Part shown: positions 41,523 through 51,269 of the stretch, piece by piece
Position numbering within the stretch: position 1 is the first letter of the stretch
Layout: each line of letters begins with the position of its first letter
NCBI GenBank assembly: GCA_030146875.1
Contig: JASLAX010000041.1
Coordinates: 6,935-70,934 of the forward strand
Direction: 5' to 3'
Source of the DNA: Longimicrobiaceae bacterium
GTDB taxonomy: Bacteria; Gemmatimonadota; Gemmatimonadetes; Longimicrobiales; Longimicrobiaceae
Length of the DNA stretch: 64,000 nucleotides
Made by a program: the position numbers and the translations under genes
Notes under the pieces: model-generated
Database searches by the model: none
Told to the model about the DNA's origin: nothing
Seen by the model: only the letters and a program-made list of their open reading frames with translations

Positions 41523-41813
41523 ATGCCCGCCTGGAGCAAGAAGGACGAGCGGCAGTACGAGCACATCAAGGAGAGCGCCCTGGACCGCGGGGTGAAGGAG
41601 GACCGCGCCGAGGAGGTCGCCGCCCGCACGGTCAACAAGACCCGCCGCGAGGACGGGCGCACGCCCAACACGACCACGCAGGGCACGGGCAACCCCAACC
41701 GGGGGCTGGAGGAGCGCACCCGCGACGAGCTCTACAACCTGGCCCGGGAGCGCGACGTGGAAGGCCGCTCCCGGATGAACAAGGACGAGCTGGTCCGCGC
41801 GCTCCGTCGCTGA
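41523..41813 (+). CDS. Small protein with plasmid-stabilisation-like and Rho_N-like parts
   Basis: 96 residues; GAGGAGG just before ATG 41523. The first half ('KKDERQYEHIKESALDRGVKEDRAEEVAARTVNKTRRE') resembles small proteins annotated as plasmid stabilisation protein, which form two helices. The last 35 residues ('TRDELYNLARERDVEGRSRMNKDELVRALRR') resemble the SAP/Rho_N helix-extended-helix that binds nucleic acid. Very polar and basic/acidic, no membrane part. Likely a DNA- or RNA-binding accessory or stress protein; there is no plasmid context here. Confidence 0.7.
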   Translation: MPAWSKKDERQYEHIKESALDRGVKEDRAEEVAARTVNKTRREDGRTPNTTTQGTGNPNRGLEERTRDELYNLARERDVEGRSRMNKDELVRALRR

Positions 41814-41917
41814 GGCGCCGCCGTCGGAGCGGAAACCGACGGGGGACGACGCCATCCGTCGACCGAACCCGGAGCGATCGTCGGCGGACCCCGGCGACCT
41901 CGCTCGCGACGCCGCCG

Positions 41918-42571
41918 TCAGCCCGCGTCGGCGGCGGCGGCGGAGAGCAGGGCGCCGACCTCCTCGTCCGTCGTCTGCGAGAAGTCGTCGTACCACAGCC
42001 CCACGGCCTGGAACGGGTCCGGCGTGAGCGCGCAGACGACCTCGTCCACCTCCTCCTCCATCATCTCGCAGGTCTCCCTCGCGGCCACGGGAACGGCCAC
42101 GACGATGCGGGCGGGCCCCAGCTCCCGCACCGCGGCCGCGGCGGCGCGCATGGTGGCGCCGGTCGCCAGGCCGTCGTCCACCAGCAGCACCGTCCGCCCC
42201 TCCACCTCCGGCGGCGGCCGCCCCTCGCGGTACGCGCGCTCGCGGCGCTCCAGCTCCTCGCCCTCGCGCGCCGCGACCTCGTCCACCGCTCCGGGCGGCA
42301 CGCGCAGGGCGTGGAGCACGCCGTCGTTCATCACGCGCACGCCGCCGGAGGCGATGGCGCCCATCGCCAGCTCCTCGTGCCCCGGCACGCCCAGCTTGCG
42401 CACCATGAACACGTCGAGCGGCGCCCCCAGCGCGCGCGCCACCTCGTACCCCACCGGCACGCCGCCGCGCGGCAGCGCCAGCACCAGCACGTCCGCCCGC
42501 CCGGCGTAGGCCGTGAGCGAGCTCGCCAGCGCCACCCCCGCCTGGTGCCGGTCCGCGAAGCGCAACGACAT
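41918..42571 (-). CDS. Phosphoribosyltransferase-like protein
   Basis: 217 residues from ATG 42571 with a GGGAGG upstream on this strand. The type I PRTase fold is shown by 'VLVLALPRGGVPVGYEVARAL' and the PRPP loop 'VLLVDDGLATGATMRAAAAAVRELGPARIVVAVPVAA' (about 120-155). Such stand-alone PRTases ('YDDFSQTTDEEV' C-terminus) are common in bacteria, often with a dienelactone hydrolase; the base is unknown. It reads away from the next gene. Confidence 0.85.
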   Translation of the reverse strand: MSLRFADRHQAGVALASSLTAYAGRADVLVLALPRGGVPVGYEVARALGAPLDVFMVRKLGVPGHEELAMGAIASGGVRVMNDGVLHALRVPPGAVDEVAAREGEELERRERAYREGRPPPEVEGRTVLLVDDGLATGATMRAAAAAVRELGPARIVVAVPVAARETCEMMEEEVDEVVCALTPDPFQAVGLWYDDFSQTTDEEVGALLSAAAADAG

Positions 42572-42722
42572 CCCCCCACCTCCCCGTGAGCCGTCCCGGT
42601 CGCCTTCCTTCCCCTCCGCCGGCCCCGGCAAGAGGCACGCCGGACGGCTCGCCGGCTCCCGCGCCCCGCCGCGCGGCGCGGCGGCGGCCCGCGCCGGGCG
42701 AAAGCGCGGCTCCGGCAAGCGG

Positions 42723-42752
42723 TTGACACCCCTGAGCCGGAGCGGCTAACTT
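42723..42752 (+). promoter_or_regulatory. Promoter of the TPR-lgt operon
   Basis: TTGACA (42723-42728), 18-base spacer, TAACTT (42747-42752). The gene start is about 100 bases on. Confidence 0.75.
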
Positions 42753-42852
42753 ACAGGCTTGCGCGCCCGTTCTCCGGGCGCGCGCGTGCTCCCGGCCCCC
42801 AAGAGCGCCGCGCCGCCGTCCGGCGGTCCGACACCCCGATCCTGAGGACTTC

Positions 42853-43548
42853 ATGGCTTCGCCCTCCGTCGCCTCCCGCAGCCGCCGCGTCGCCGCCGAT
42901 CCGGACGACGCTGCGATCGCGCGCGCCATCGCGTTCTCGGCCTGGGCGCGGAAGAACGCGAGGCGGATCATGATCGTGGCCGGGGTGGTGCTGGCCGCGG
43001 CGGCCGTGCTGCTGTACATGCGCTACCTGGCCGCGAACAAGGCCGAGGCGGCGTCGCGGCGCTTCCTGGAGATCCAGCAGACGGTGGAGACGGGGAACCC
43101 GGCGGCCGCCGAGAAGGAGCTGCAGACCTTCGTCACCGCCTACGACGGCACGGTGGAGGCCGACGAGGCCCGGCTGGCGCTGGCGGAGATCCACCTGCGC
43201 GCGAACGCGCCGAAGAAGGCGGTCCCGCTGGCGCAGGCCGTGGCCGAGGGCGACTCGCCGCTGTCCATCCAGGGCTCGCTGCTGCTCGCCGCCGCGCACG
43301 CCGCGGCGGGCGACCGCGCCGCCGCCGTGCGCACCTACGAGGCCGCGGCCGAGGAGGCGACGCTCCGCTACCAGAAGCTGGAGGCGCTGACCGGCGCGGC
43401 CATGCTGCACGAGCAGGCGAACGACTTCACCGCCGCGGCCGCCATCTACAAGCGCACCATCGAGCTGACGGAAGAGGGGTCGATGGACCGCTCCGTGATG
43501 GAGATGCGTCTGGCGGAGGCCCAGGCGCGCGCGGGTGCGCGCCGCTAG
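42853..43548 (+). CDS. Membrane-anchored tetratricopeptide protein (YfgM-like)
   Basis: 231 residues. A basic cytoplasmic N-terminus, one transmembrane helix (about 38-57, 'RRIMIVAGVVLAAAAVLLYMRYL'), then TPR-type helices ('AEKELQTFVTAYDGTVEADEARLALAEIHL', 'LLLAAAHAAAGDRAAAVRTYEAAAEEA'). The layout matches YfgM, an inner-membrane partner of the Sec machinery and chaperones, though sequence identity cannot be judged here. It may be co-transcribed with lgt, 39 bases on. Confidence 0.75.
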   Translation: MASPSVASRSRRVAADPDDAAIARAIAFSAWARKNARRIMIVAGVVLAAAAVLLYMRYLAANKAEAASRRFLEIQQTVETGNPAAAEKELQTFVTAYDGTVEADEARLALAEIHLRANAPKKAVPLAQAVAEGDSPLSIQGSLLLAAAHAAAGDRAAAVRTYEAAAEEATLRYQKLEALTGAAMLHEQANDFTAAAAIYKRTIELTEEGSMDRSVMEMRLAEAQARAGARR

Positions 43549-43587
43549 GACTCCCCCCGTGCGGAGCGCCCGCGGCCGCGGGGGACG

Positions 43588-44583
43588 GTGAGCGCCGCCC
43601 CCGCGGCCGTTCTGCTGGCGGCCCTGCTGGAGGTCCGCTTCCCGGGGATCGACCCGGTGGCGCTGGACCTTCCGGGGCCGCTCGACATCCGGTGGTACGG
43701 CCTGGGCTACCTGGCCGGCTTCGCCGTCGCCTACCTGCTGCTGCGCCACCTGGCGCGCTCCGGCTTCCTGAAGATGGACCCGCAGCACGTGGCCGACATC
43801 ATCTTCGTCGCCGTCCTGGGCGTCGTGGTGGGCGGCCGCGTGGGCTACGTCCTGTTCTACGACTTCGCCTCGGTGGCCGCCAACCCGCTCCGCGTGCTGC
43901 GGGTGTGGGAGGGCGGCCTCTCGTTCCACGGCGGCCTGATCGGCGTGCTCCTGGGCGTGTGGTGGCTCGCCCGCCGGAACCGCGTCTCGTTCCTGCACCT
44001 GACCGACGCCATGGTGCTGGCGGCGCCGTTCGGCCTCTTCTTCGTCCGCTGCGCCAACTTCGTCAACGGTGAGCTGTACGGCCGCGTGGCGTCTCCGGAC
44101 GTGCCGTGGGCCATGCGCTTTCCCACCGACCCCGCCGCCCGCCCGCTCCTGGGCACCGACCTGCGCCTGCCGCTGCGCGAGCGCGAGCTGATCGTGCAGC
44201 GCGCCTACGACTCGGGCCTGTGGGACCGGGTGAGCCCCGCCGTGCCGCTGCGCCACCCCTCGCAGCTCTACGAGGCGCTGCTGGAGGGGCTGCTCCTGGC
44301 CGCCGTGCTCTGGACGGTCCACCTCTGGGCGCGCCGCCGCGGAACCCGGCCGCCCGAGGGCGTGTTCGGCGGCACCTTCCTGCTCTGCTACGGGCTCTTC
44401 CGCGTCTTCGCGGAGCAGTTCCGCCAGCCCGACGAGCAGTTCCGCAACGCCGGCTCCGATCCGCTGGGCACCGTGCTGGGCCCGCTGACGATGGGGCAGA
44501 CGCTGAGCGCCCTGATGATCGTGGGCGGCGCGGCCGTGCTCGCGATCGTCCTGCGCCGCGGCCGGGCCGCGCGGGCGGGGTAG
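43588..44583 (+). CDS. lgt: Prolipoprotein diacylglyceryl transferase
   Basis: 331 residues from GTG 43588. Lgt attaches diacylglycerol to the lipobox cysteine, so it serves the many lipoproteins in this window. Signatures: 'IRWYGLGYLAGFAVAYLLL', 'GRVGYVLFYDF', 'EGGLSFHGGLIGVLLG' and 'RCANFVNGELYGRVASPDVPWAM', with seven hydrophobic helices. A segment after 'FPTDPAARPLLGTDLRLPLRERELI' is longer than in E. coli. Confidence 0.95.
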   Translation: MSAAPAAVLLAALLEVRFPGIDPVALDLPGPLDIRWYGLGYLAGFAVAYLLLRHLARSGFLKMDPQHVADIIFVAVLGVVVGGRVGYVLFYDFASVAANPLRVLRVWEGGLSFHGGLIGVLLGVWWLARRNRVSFLHLTDAMVLAAPFGLFFVRCANFVNGELYGRVASPDVPWAMRFPTDPAARPLLGTDLRLPLRERELIVQRAYDSGLWDRVSPAVPLRHPSQLYEALLEGLLLAAVLWTVHLWARRRGTRPPEGVFGGTFLLCYGLFRVFAEQFRQPDEQFRNAGSDPLGTVLGPLTMGQTLSALMIVGGAAVLAIVLRRGRAARAG

Positions 44584-44591
44584 GGCGGAGG

Positions 44592-45533
44592 ATGGGCGCG
44601 GGACACCACCACGGGCACGGGCACGGCCACCACCACGGGGCGGACGACGACCGCAACCGGCGCGGGCTGATCGTCACGCTGGTGCTGGCCTTCGCGTACA
44701 TGATCGCCGAGGTGGTGGGCGGGATCGCGGCGAACTCGCTGGCGCTGCTGGCCGACGCGGGGCACATGCTCTCCGACGTCGCGGCGCTGGCGCTCTCCCT
44801 GTTCGCCTTCTGGATCGCGCGCCGCCCGGCGACGCCGGAGCGCAGCTACGGGTGGAAGCGGACGGAGATCCTGGCCGCCCTGGTCAACGGCGCCACGCTG
44901 ATCGCCATCGCGATCTTCATCTTCGTGGAGGCGTGGGAGCGCATCTCGGACCCGCCGAGCGTGCAGGGGCCGCTGGTGATGGGGATCGCCTTCGGCGGCC
45001 TGCTGGTGAACCTGGGCGGGATGTGGGCGCTGCACGGGGGCAAGGACGACAACCTGAACCTCCGCGGCGCCTGGCTGCACCTGCTCACCGACGCCCTGGG
45101 GAGCGTGGGCACCATCGTCGCCGGCCTGCTGGTGTGGTGGCTGGGCTGGCTCTGGGCGGACCCGGTGGTGTCCGTCGTCATCGCCCTGCTCGTGATCTGG
45201 TCGTCGTGGGCGCTGATCCGCGAGAGCGTGCAGGTGCTGCTGGAGGGCACCCCCGGCCACATCGACCTGCTCGCCGTGCGCCAGGCCATGCTGGGCGTGC
45301 CCGGCGTGCGCGAGGTGCACGACCTGCACGTGTGGACCATCACCAGCGGGATGGAGGCGATGAGCGGCCACGTGGTGGTGGACGACGCCGCCGCGGACGC
45401 CCGCCCCCACGCCCGGGTGCTGGCGGAGCTCCACGGAGTCCTGCACGAGCGCTTCGGGCTGCACCACATGACCATCCAGCTCGAGCCGCCCGGCTTCACG
45501 GACGGGCGCTGCCCCCCGGACGGCTGCTGGTAG
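44592..45533 (+). CDS. Cation diffusion facilitator family transporter (zinc/divalent metal efflux)
   Basis: 313 residues from ATG 44592, with GGAGG before it. A His-rich N-terminus (HHHGHGHGHHHG) precedes six helices. Metal-site motifs are present: 'SLALLADAGHMLSDVAALALSL' (H and D of site A, TM2) and 'AWLHLLTDALGSVG' (TM5). A cytoplasmic C-terminal domain ends in 'CPPDGCW'. CzcD/ZitB type, probably exporting zinc in exchange for protons. Only 8 bases separate it from lgt. Confidence 0.93.
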   Translation: MGAGHHHGHGHGHHHGADDDRNRRGLIVTLVLAFAYMIAEVVGGIAANSLALLADAGHMLSDVAALALSLFAFWIARRPATPERSYGWKRTEILAALVNGATLIAIAIFIFVEAWERISDPPSVQGPLVMGIAFGGLLVNLGGMWALHGGKDDNLNLRGAWLHLLTDALGSVGTIVAGLLVWWLGWLWADPVVSVVIALLVIWSSWALIRESVQVLLEGTPGHIDLLAVRQAMLGVPGVREVHDLHVWTITSGMEAMSGHVVVDDAAADARPHARVLAELHGVLHERFGLHHMTIQLEPPGFTDGRCPPDGCW

Positions 45534-45630
45534 CGGTCTCGACGCGGCGACGCGCGGCTTGCGCGCGCGCCTCCCGCCGCCGCACCTTCCCCGCGTTCCC
45601 CCGCGCCGCGTCTCCCCGCCGACCCGTGCC

Positions 45631-47411
45631 ATGACCCGCGCCACCCGACTGGTCCTCGCGACCCTCGCCGCCGCGTCCATGCTCGCCCCCGACCCCGCCG
45701 CCGCCCAGGGCACCCCCGCCGAGCGCGTTCGCCGCGCCGTGGCGGACGACTGGGAGACCCAGCTCCGCAACGACCCGCTCCTGGCCACCAGCGTGGGCGA
45801 CCCGCGCTGGCGCGACCGCCTGCCGTCCGTGGGGCTGGCGGACCTGGCGCGGATGCAGGCCGAGCGGCGCGCGCTGGTGGCCCGCCTGCGCGCCATCCCC
45901 CGCGACTCGCTGGACGACGCCGACCGCATCGACCGGGACGTGCTGCTCCGCGAGCGCTCCGACGAGATCGCGTACGTGGACCTGCTGGGGCACCTGATCC
46001 CCATCACCAACCGCGAGGGGTTCCACACCTACTTCCCCGACCTGCCGGACCGGGTGCCGCTGCGCACGGTAAAGGACTACGAGGACTACACGGCGCGGCT
46101 GCGGGGCTTCCGCGCGTGGGCGGGGCAGTACGCGGAGGTGATGCGCGAGGGGATGCGGCGCGGGATGGTGCTGCCCCGCGCTTCGGTGGAGGCGATCCCG
46201 CCCTCCATCCGCCCGCACGTCGTGGAGGACCCCACGAAGAGCCTGCTCTACGCGCCGTTCTCCCGCTTCCCCTCCTCCGTGCCCCCGGCGGAGCGGGCGC
46301 GGCTGGAGCGCGCGGGGCGCGAGGCCATCGCCTCCTCGGTCGTTCCGGGCTACCGCGACTTCCTGCGCTTCGTGGAGGGCGAGTACCTCCCCGCCGCGCG
46401 CGCGACCGTGGGCGCCTCCGCCCTTCCCGGCGGGGCCGAGTACTACGCGCAGCGGGTGCGCTCGTACACCACGCTGGACGTGACGCCGGACGAGGTGCAC
46501 CGCACCGGGCTGGCGGAGGTCGCGCGCATCCGCGCTGAGATGGACGCGGTGATCCGGTCCACGGGGTTCACGGGGACGTTCGCGGAGTTCGTGGCGATGC
46601 TGCGCAGCGAGCCGCGCTTCTACGCGGAGACGCCGGAGCGGCTGCTGGAGCGGACGTCGTACGTGCTCAAGCGGATGGACGGCGAGCTGCCCCGGCTCTT
46701 CGGCGGCTGCCGCGGACGCCGTACGGCATCAAGGTGATCCCCGACTACCTGGCGCCGCGGACCACCACGGCGTACTACTTCCCGCCCACCGGCGACGGGC
46801 GCACGGCGGGGAACTACTACGTGAACGTGCACGACCTGCGCTCGCGTCCGCTCTACGAGGTCGAGGCGCTGTCGCTGCACGAGGCGGTGCCGGGGCACCA
46901 CCTGCAGATCGCCCTGCAGCAGGAGATGGAGGAGATGCCGATGTTCCGCCGCTTCGGCGGGACCACGGCGTTCGTGGAGGGATGGGCGCTCTACGCGGAG
47001 CGGCTGGGGAAGGAGGTGGGCTTCTACACCGACCCGTACAGCGACTTCGGGCGGCTGACGTACGAGGCGTGGCGCGCCTGCCGGCTGGTGGTGGACACGG
47101 GGATCCACGCCAAGGGGTGGACGCGCCAGCAGGCCATCGACTACATGGCCGCCAACACGGGGCTGTCGCTGCTGAACATCCAGAACGAGGTGGACCGGTA
47201 CATCTCGTGGCCCGGGCAGGCGCTGGCGTACAAGACCGGCGAGCTGAAGATCCGCGACCTGCGCGCCTTCGCCGAGCGGGAGCTGGGGGCCCGCTTCGAC
47301 GTGCGCGCCTTCCACGACGTGGTCCTGGGCTCCGGCGCCCTGCCCCTCACCGTGCTGGACGACAACGTGCGCCGCTGGGTGGCGCGGGAGAAGGCGCGGC
47401 CGGCGACGTAA
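45631..47411 (+). pseudogene. DUF885 family protein, interrupted by a frameshift
   Basis: Two overlapping frames encode one DUF885 protein (about 593 residues in all, normal length). The first, from ATG 45631 with signal 'LVLATLAAASMLAPDPAAAQ', runs to a TGA at 46735-46737; the second continues from about 46704 to TAA at 47411. The joint is at 46702-46706: TTCGGCGGCTGCCG would restore the conserved '-LFGRLPRTPYGIKV-' reading if one C were added (GGCCGG). The metal-binding 'SLHEAVPGHHLQ' motif is in the second part, so the first alone is inactive. It may be a real lesion or a homopolymer-like assembly error. Confidence 0.85.
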
Positions 47412-47467
47412 GGCCCTCACCCGGCGGGCTCGGGCGGCGGGGGTGGGTTTCCTCGGCGCCGTCGGGG

Positions 47468-49042
47468 TCAGCGCCCGGGGTCGTGGTAGAAGCCCACCGT
47501 GCGCGAGGCCGACGTCCCCACGACGTCTCGCGCCGCGACCCAGATCTGCATGATTCCCCGCGGCATCGACGAGACGTCGACGGTGGCGCGCCACGTCCCG
47601 TCCGGCGCCTGCGTCATCGGGCGGTCGTGGAACAGCCCCGTCACGTCCAGCGTCACCGCGGCCAGGGGCTCGTCCGCGTCCACCGTGGCGCGAACCGACA
47701 GCGTGTTCCCCACGGTGTCGGTGGCGAGCGGCGCCTGGATGACGATCAGCACCACCCGCCGCGAGGTGGCCGTGTAGGTGACCGGCGCGAGGGTGCCGTG
47801 GGAGGCGCGCACCTCCTGCGTGCCCACCTGGTCGCCGAGGGTCCACTCCGTCGCGGCGTCCAGCCCGCCGGCGGGCACCCGCGACACGGCGGGCGACACC
47901 GTGCCGCCGCCCGAGACGACCGTCCACGCGATCTCCGCGTCGCGCACCAGGTTCCCGTAGCCGTCCACCGCTCGCGCCGTCAGCGGCTGCGCCAGCACCC
48001 GGCCGGGGCGCCCGGTCTGGTCGACCCCGCCGCTCCTCAGAAGCCGCGTGGCCGGGCCCGCGGTCGCGGCCGCCGCGAAGGTGCCGGTGGGACCTCCCGC
48101 CACGGAGAACCGCGCCGTCACCGGCCCCGCGCGCGAGTCCAGGATCCAGCGCGCCGCCACGCGCCCGTTCGCGTCGGTGGTCCCGGCGGCGGGAAAGACG
48201 CCGCCCACCGCCGCCCCGGGCGTGCTCCACGCCACGGCCACGCCGTGCACGGGCCGGCCGTCGGGGAGCGACACGACCAGGGCAAGCGAGTCCGCCAGCG
48301 CCGTACCCACCTGGCCGGTCTGGCCGTCGCCCTGGCGCGTGACCACCAGCGTTCCCGCGGGCGGAGACAGCGCGGAGGCGGTGAACGCCAGCTCCGCGCC
48401 GGCGGCGGAGGCGCGCGCCGTCTGCGTCGCATCCACGCGAACCGCGGGCGTCCACTGCGTCTTCGCCACCCCGGCGGCGTCGGTCGTCGACGTGCCCGGC
48501 GACACCGACCCCCCGGGCTCCGCCGTCCACGCCACCGTCACGCCGGGAACGTCGTTGCCCAGGGCGTCGCGCACCCGCACGGCCAGCGAGTCGGAGCCGC
48601 CCAGCGGCACCGCCCGGTGCGCGGGCGACACCCGCTCCAGCGAGGCGGGAGCCCCCGGCGCGGCGGTCGCGCGGAGCGGGGCGGCCAGGAATCCGTTCGC
48701 GACGATGCGCGCCTCCGCCGTCTGGGGCCCGGCGACCGTCCCCAGGGTCCAGCGGTTGCGGGCCTCCCCCGCCGCGTCGGTCTCCACCACCGCGGCGAAG
48801 AACGCGCCCCCGCCCCCGGTGGACACGAAGGTGACGGGCACGCCCGCCACCGCGTCGCCGTCCTCGTCGGCCACGCGGACCACCACCTGCTCCCGCAGCT
48901 CGCCGGCCACGGTGCCGTTCTGGTCGTTGCCGGCGACGACGGCCACCGAAGCGGGGGGACCCACGCTCGGGCCCGACGCGTCCTGGCCGTCGCATGCGGC
49001 CAGGGCCGTGGCCAGGGCCACCAGCAGCGCTCGGATTCTCAC
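47468..49042 (-). CDS. Lipoprotein with tandem bacterial Ig-like (Big_1) domains
   Basis: 524 residues; the signal 'ALLVALATALAACDG' ends in lipobox LAAC. About four Big_1-type repeats fill residues 30-425; each has a 'G-N/Q-x-G-T/Q-V' start, a 'D-x-x-G-x-x-V-x-G-V-x-V-x-W' core and a 'TDAxGxAxxxWTLG' end. The last 100 residues form a different beta domain. Such invasin-like chains usually display or adhere, but no binding motif is visible. It is a paralogue of the gene at 51270-52877. It reads towards the end of the DUF885 gene. Confidence 0.82.
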   Translation of the reverse strand: MRIRALLVALATALAACDGQDASGPSVGPPASVAVVAGNDQNGTVAGELREQVVVRVADEDGDAVAGVPVTFVSTGGGGAFFAAVVETDAAGEARNRWTLGTVAGPQTAEARIVANGFLAAPLRATAAPGAPASLERVSPAHRAVPLGGSDSLAVRVRDALGNDVPGVTVAWTAEPGGSVSPGTSTTDAAGVAKTQWTPAVRVDATQTARASAAGAELAFTASALSPPAGTLVVTRQGDGQTGQVGTALADSLALVVSLPDGRPVHGVAVAWSTPGAAVGGVFPAAGTTDANGRVAARWILDSRAGPVTARFSVAGGPTGTFAAAATAGPATRLLRSGGVDQTGRPGRVLAQPLTARAVDGYGNLVRDAEIAWTVVSGGGTVSPAVSRVPAGGLDAATEWTLGDQVGTQEVRASHGTLAPVTYTATSRRVVLIVIQAPLATDTVGNTLSVRATVDADEPLAAVTLDVTGLFHDRPMTQAPDGTWRATVDVSSMPRGIMQIWVAARDVVGTSASRTVGFYHDPGR

Positions 49043-49302
49043 CGGGCCTCCTCGGTACGAGCCGCCGTCGCCGGCGGGGGTTGGATCCGAACGATGCAGC
49101 CGCCGGGGGTGCCGGTCAAGGCGGCGAGAAGAGAGCGGCCGGGCCGCGTCGCCCGGGCCGGCGGCCCGCGCGCGGCTCGCTTGACACTCCCGGCGACGCT
49201 GCCCACGTTCCCCGGCGTGGGGCCTCGCCGGCCTCCGCCCCTCGTCCTCGGCGCCGTCCGCATCCTCTCCCCCCGGCGGCCTCCCTCTTCCTCCCGGTCC
49301 TC

Positions 49303-51183
49303 ATGCGATTCCCCGCGGCACTGCGCGCCTACGCCGCCGATGCGCGCACCGCCTTCCGCCACGCGCCGGTGGAGGTCGCGCTGGGGGTGCTGCTCGCCCT
49401 CACCCTCTCCGTCCAGCTCCGCAACGCCTCGCCCGACACCTGGGAGGCGTGGATGCGGTTCGCGGCAGGGGCCTGGCTGGCGCTGCCGGTGGTCTTCGCC
49501 GCCAGCGCGCTGCGCTTCCGCGGCGCGGTCTCCACCCCCGCGCGGTGGGGGATCACGGCGGCGGCGCTGGCGCTGGCGTTCGGGTACTCCGCCGTGGTGA
49601 TGGACCTGGAGAAGGAGGCGGAGGGATGGCGCCTGGTGCTGCTCGGCGCCCTCTCGCTCTCCCTGCTCCTGCTCGCCCCCGCGTTCCCCCGCGGCGGCGA
49701 GCGGAGGCGCGTCTGGGGGTTCGACGCCCGCGGGGTGATGCGGGTGATCGGCGTCCTGGTCTACGGCGCGCTGCTGTACGGGGCGCTGGCGGGCGCGGTG
49801 GCGGCGGTGGTGAACCTGTTCGACCTGGACCGGCCGGCGCACCTGTACGAGGACCTGGGCGCGTGGATCTTCTACGCCCTGGTGCCCTGGATCGCCGTGG
49901 GCGGCCTGCCGCGCCTGGTGGAGGGAGAGGACGAGCTGCCGCCGCTGGGGCTGCTCGCCGGGCGGCTCCTCTACGTCCCGGTGCTGGTCCTGTACCTGGC
50001 CATCCTCTACGCCTACGTGGCCAAGGTGCTGGTCACGGGCGAGGTGCCGAAGAACCTGCTCTCGCCGCTGGTGATCGCGGCGGGGGGGCTGGGCTTCCTG
50101 GGTGGGCTGCTGCTGGACCCGGTCCACCGCGACGGCCGGGCCCCCGGGCTCGCGAAGCTGATCCGCGTCTTCCCCGCGCTGCTCCTTCCCCTGCTGCCGC
50201 TGGCGGGGTGGGCCATTCTGCAGCGCCTGGGGCAGTACGGGTGGACGGAGTTCCGCTACCTGCGCATGGCGGCGGTGGCGGTCCTCGCCGTGCTCGCGGT
50301 GCTGGGCACCGTCCGCCTCGCGCGACGCAGGCCGCCGCTGCTGACGGCGGTGCTGCTGGCGATGGCCGTGACCGCGGCCCTCGCGGCGATCGGCCCGTGG
50401 AGCGCGACGGCGGTCTCGCGCGAGTCGCAGCTCGACCGGCTGCGGTCGGGGCTCCGGGCCGCCGGGCTCACCCCGGAGCAGGCGCGGACGCGCCTGAAGG
50501 GCGGGGCGGACACGCTGCGCGTGGACTCGGCCGCGTACTCTACCATCACCGGCAGCGCGCGCTACCTGTACCAGTCCCACGGCCCCGCCTCGCTCCGCCC
50601 GGTGCTGGGCGAGGTGCCGGACACGGTGAAGCACGGCTGGGACGTGGCGCGCGCGCTGCGGATCATGCAGGCCTGCGCGCCGCAGGGGCAGCTCACGGTG
50701 GACGGCGCGCGCGACTGGAGGCCGGGGGTGCCGCTGCCCGTGGGCGGACGGCTCTACCAGGTGGGCGGCGCCGTGCACGAGGACGGTCCCGTCCCGCCGC
50801 CGCCCACGCGCGACCGGACGGGTCCTCCGGTCCCGACCACCTTCCTCCGCATCGACGGCGACAGTGCGACCGTCCGGCTCCCCGGCGGGGCGGGAGAAGC
50901 CGGCGTGGACCTGAGGCCGCTGCGTGCCTCGCTCCTCGCCGCCGCGCGCCGGACCTGCGACAGCCCGAACTTCGCCTCCGTGCACTTTGGCGGCGGCTCG
51001 GGCGTGTTCCCGCTGCGCGACGCGGCCGGGCGGGACGTGGGGAGGCTGGTGGTCACCGCGCTCCGCTTCCGCGAGGGGACTGACCGGCCGCCGCCCTGGC
51101 TGCGCGAGGAGAAGCGCGGCCGGTGGCGGCCGACGCGGCCGGGGATCTACTCGGTGGAGGCGATGCTGCTCGTCGCGCCGTAG
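49303..51183 (+). CDS. DUF4153 integral membrane protein
   Basis: 626 residues from ATG 49303. Residues about 20-390 hold 11-12 transmembrane helices, with the DUF4153 stretch 'DLGAWIFYALVPWIAVGGLPRLV' and 'LLAGRLLYVPVLVLYLAILYAYVAKVLVTGEVPKNLLSPLV'. The last 230 residues are soluble and extracytoplasmic, with two cysteines ('RIMQACAPQGQL', 'AARRTCDSPNF'). Function not known; the family is an unassigned membrane protein. A TTGACA at 49191-49196 has no matching -10. A hairpin terminator follows. Confidence 0.8.
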   Translation: MRFPAALRAYAADARTAFRHAPVEVALGVLLALTLSVQLRNASPDTWEAWMRFAAGAWLALPVVFAASALRFRGAVSTPARWGITAAALALAFGYSAVVMDLEKEAEGWRLVLLGALSLSLLLLAPAFPRGGERRRVWGFDARGVMRVIGVLVYGALLYGALAGAVAAVVNLFDLDRPAHLYEDLGAWIFYALVPWIAVGGLPRLVEGEDELPPLGLLAGRLLYVPVLVLYLAILYAYVAKVLVTGEVPKNLLSPLVIAAGGLGFLGGLLLDPVHRDGRAPGLAKLIRVFPALLLPLLPLAGWAILQRLGQYGWTEFRYLRMAAVAVLAVLAVLGTVRLARRRPPLLTAVLLAMAVTAALAAIGPWSATAVSRESQLDRLRSGLRAAGLTPEQARTRLKGGADTLRVDSAAYSTITGSARYLYQSHGPASLRPVLGEVPDTVKHGWDVARALRIMQACAPQGQLTVDGARDWRPGVPLPVGGRLYQVGGAVHEDGPVPPPPTRDRTGPPVPTTFLRIDGDSATVRLPGGAGEAGVDLRPLRASLLAAARRTCDSPNFASVHFGGGSGVFPLRDAAGRDVGRLVVTALRFREGTDRPPPWLREEKRGRWRPTRPGIYSVEAMLLVAP

Positions 51184-51210
51184 AGCGGCGGTTGACGCGG
51201 AAAGCACGAG

Positions 51211-51240
51211 GGGGCGGGCCGCGGCGGCCCGCCCCTTCCG
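51211..51240. terminator. Bidirectional terminator between DUF4153 and Ig-lipoprotein genes
   Basis: GGGGCGGGCCG (51211-51221) and CGGCCCGCCCC (51225-51235) form an 11-bp stem with a CGG loop, followed by TTCCG, between two convergent genes. Confidence 0.7.
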
Positions 51241-51269
51241 CTCGCGGCGGACGCCCGGACGGGGGGGCC

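Noticed and set aside
49191..49196. TTGACA upstream of the DUF4153 gene as a promoter
   Set aside because: No TAnnTT or TATAAT-like box lies 16-19 bases downstream.
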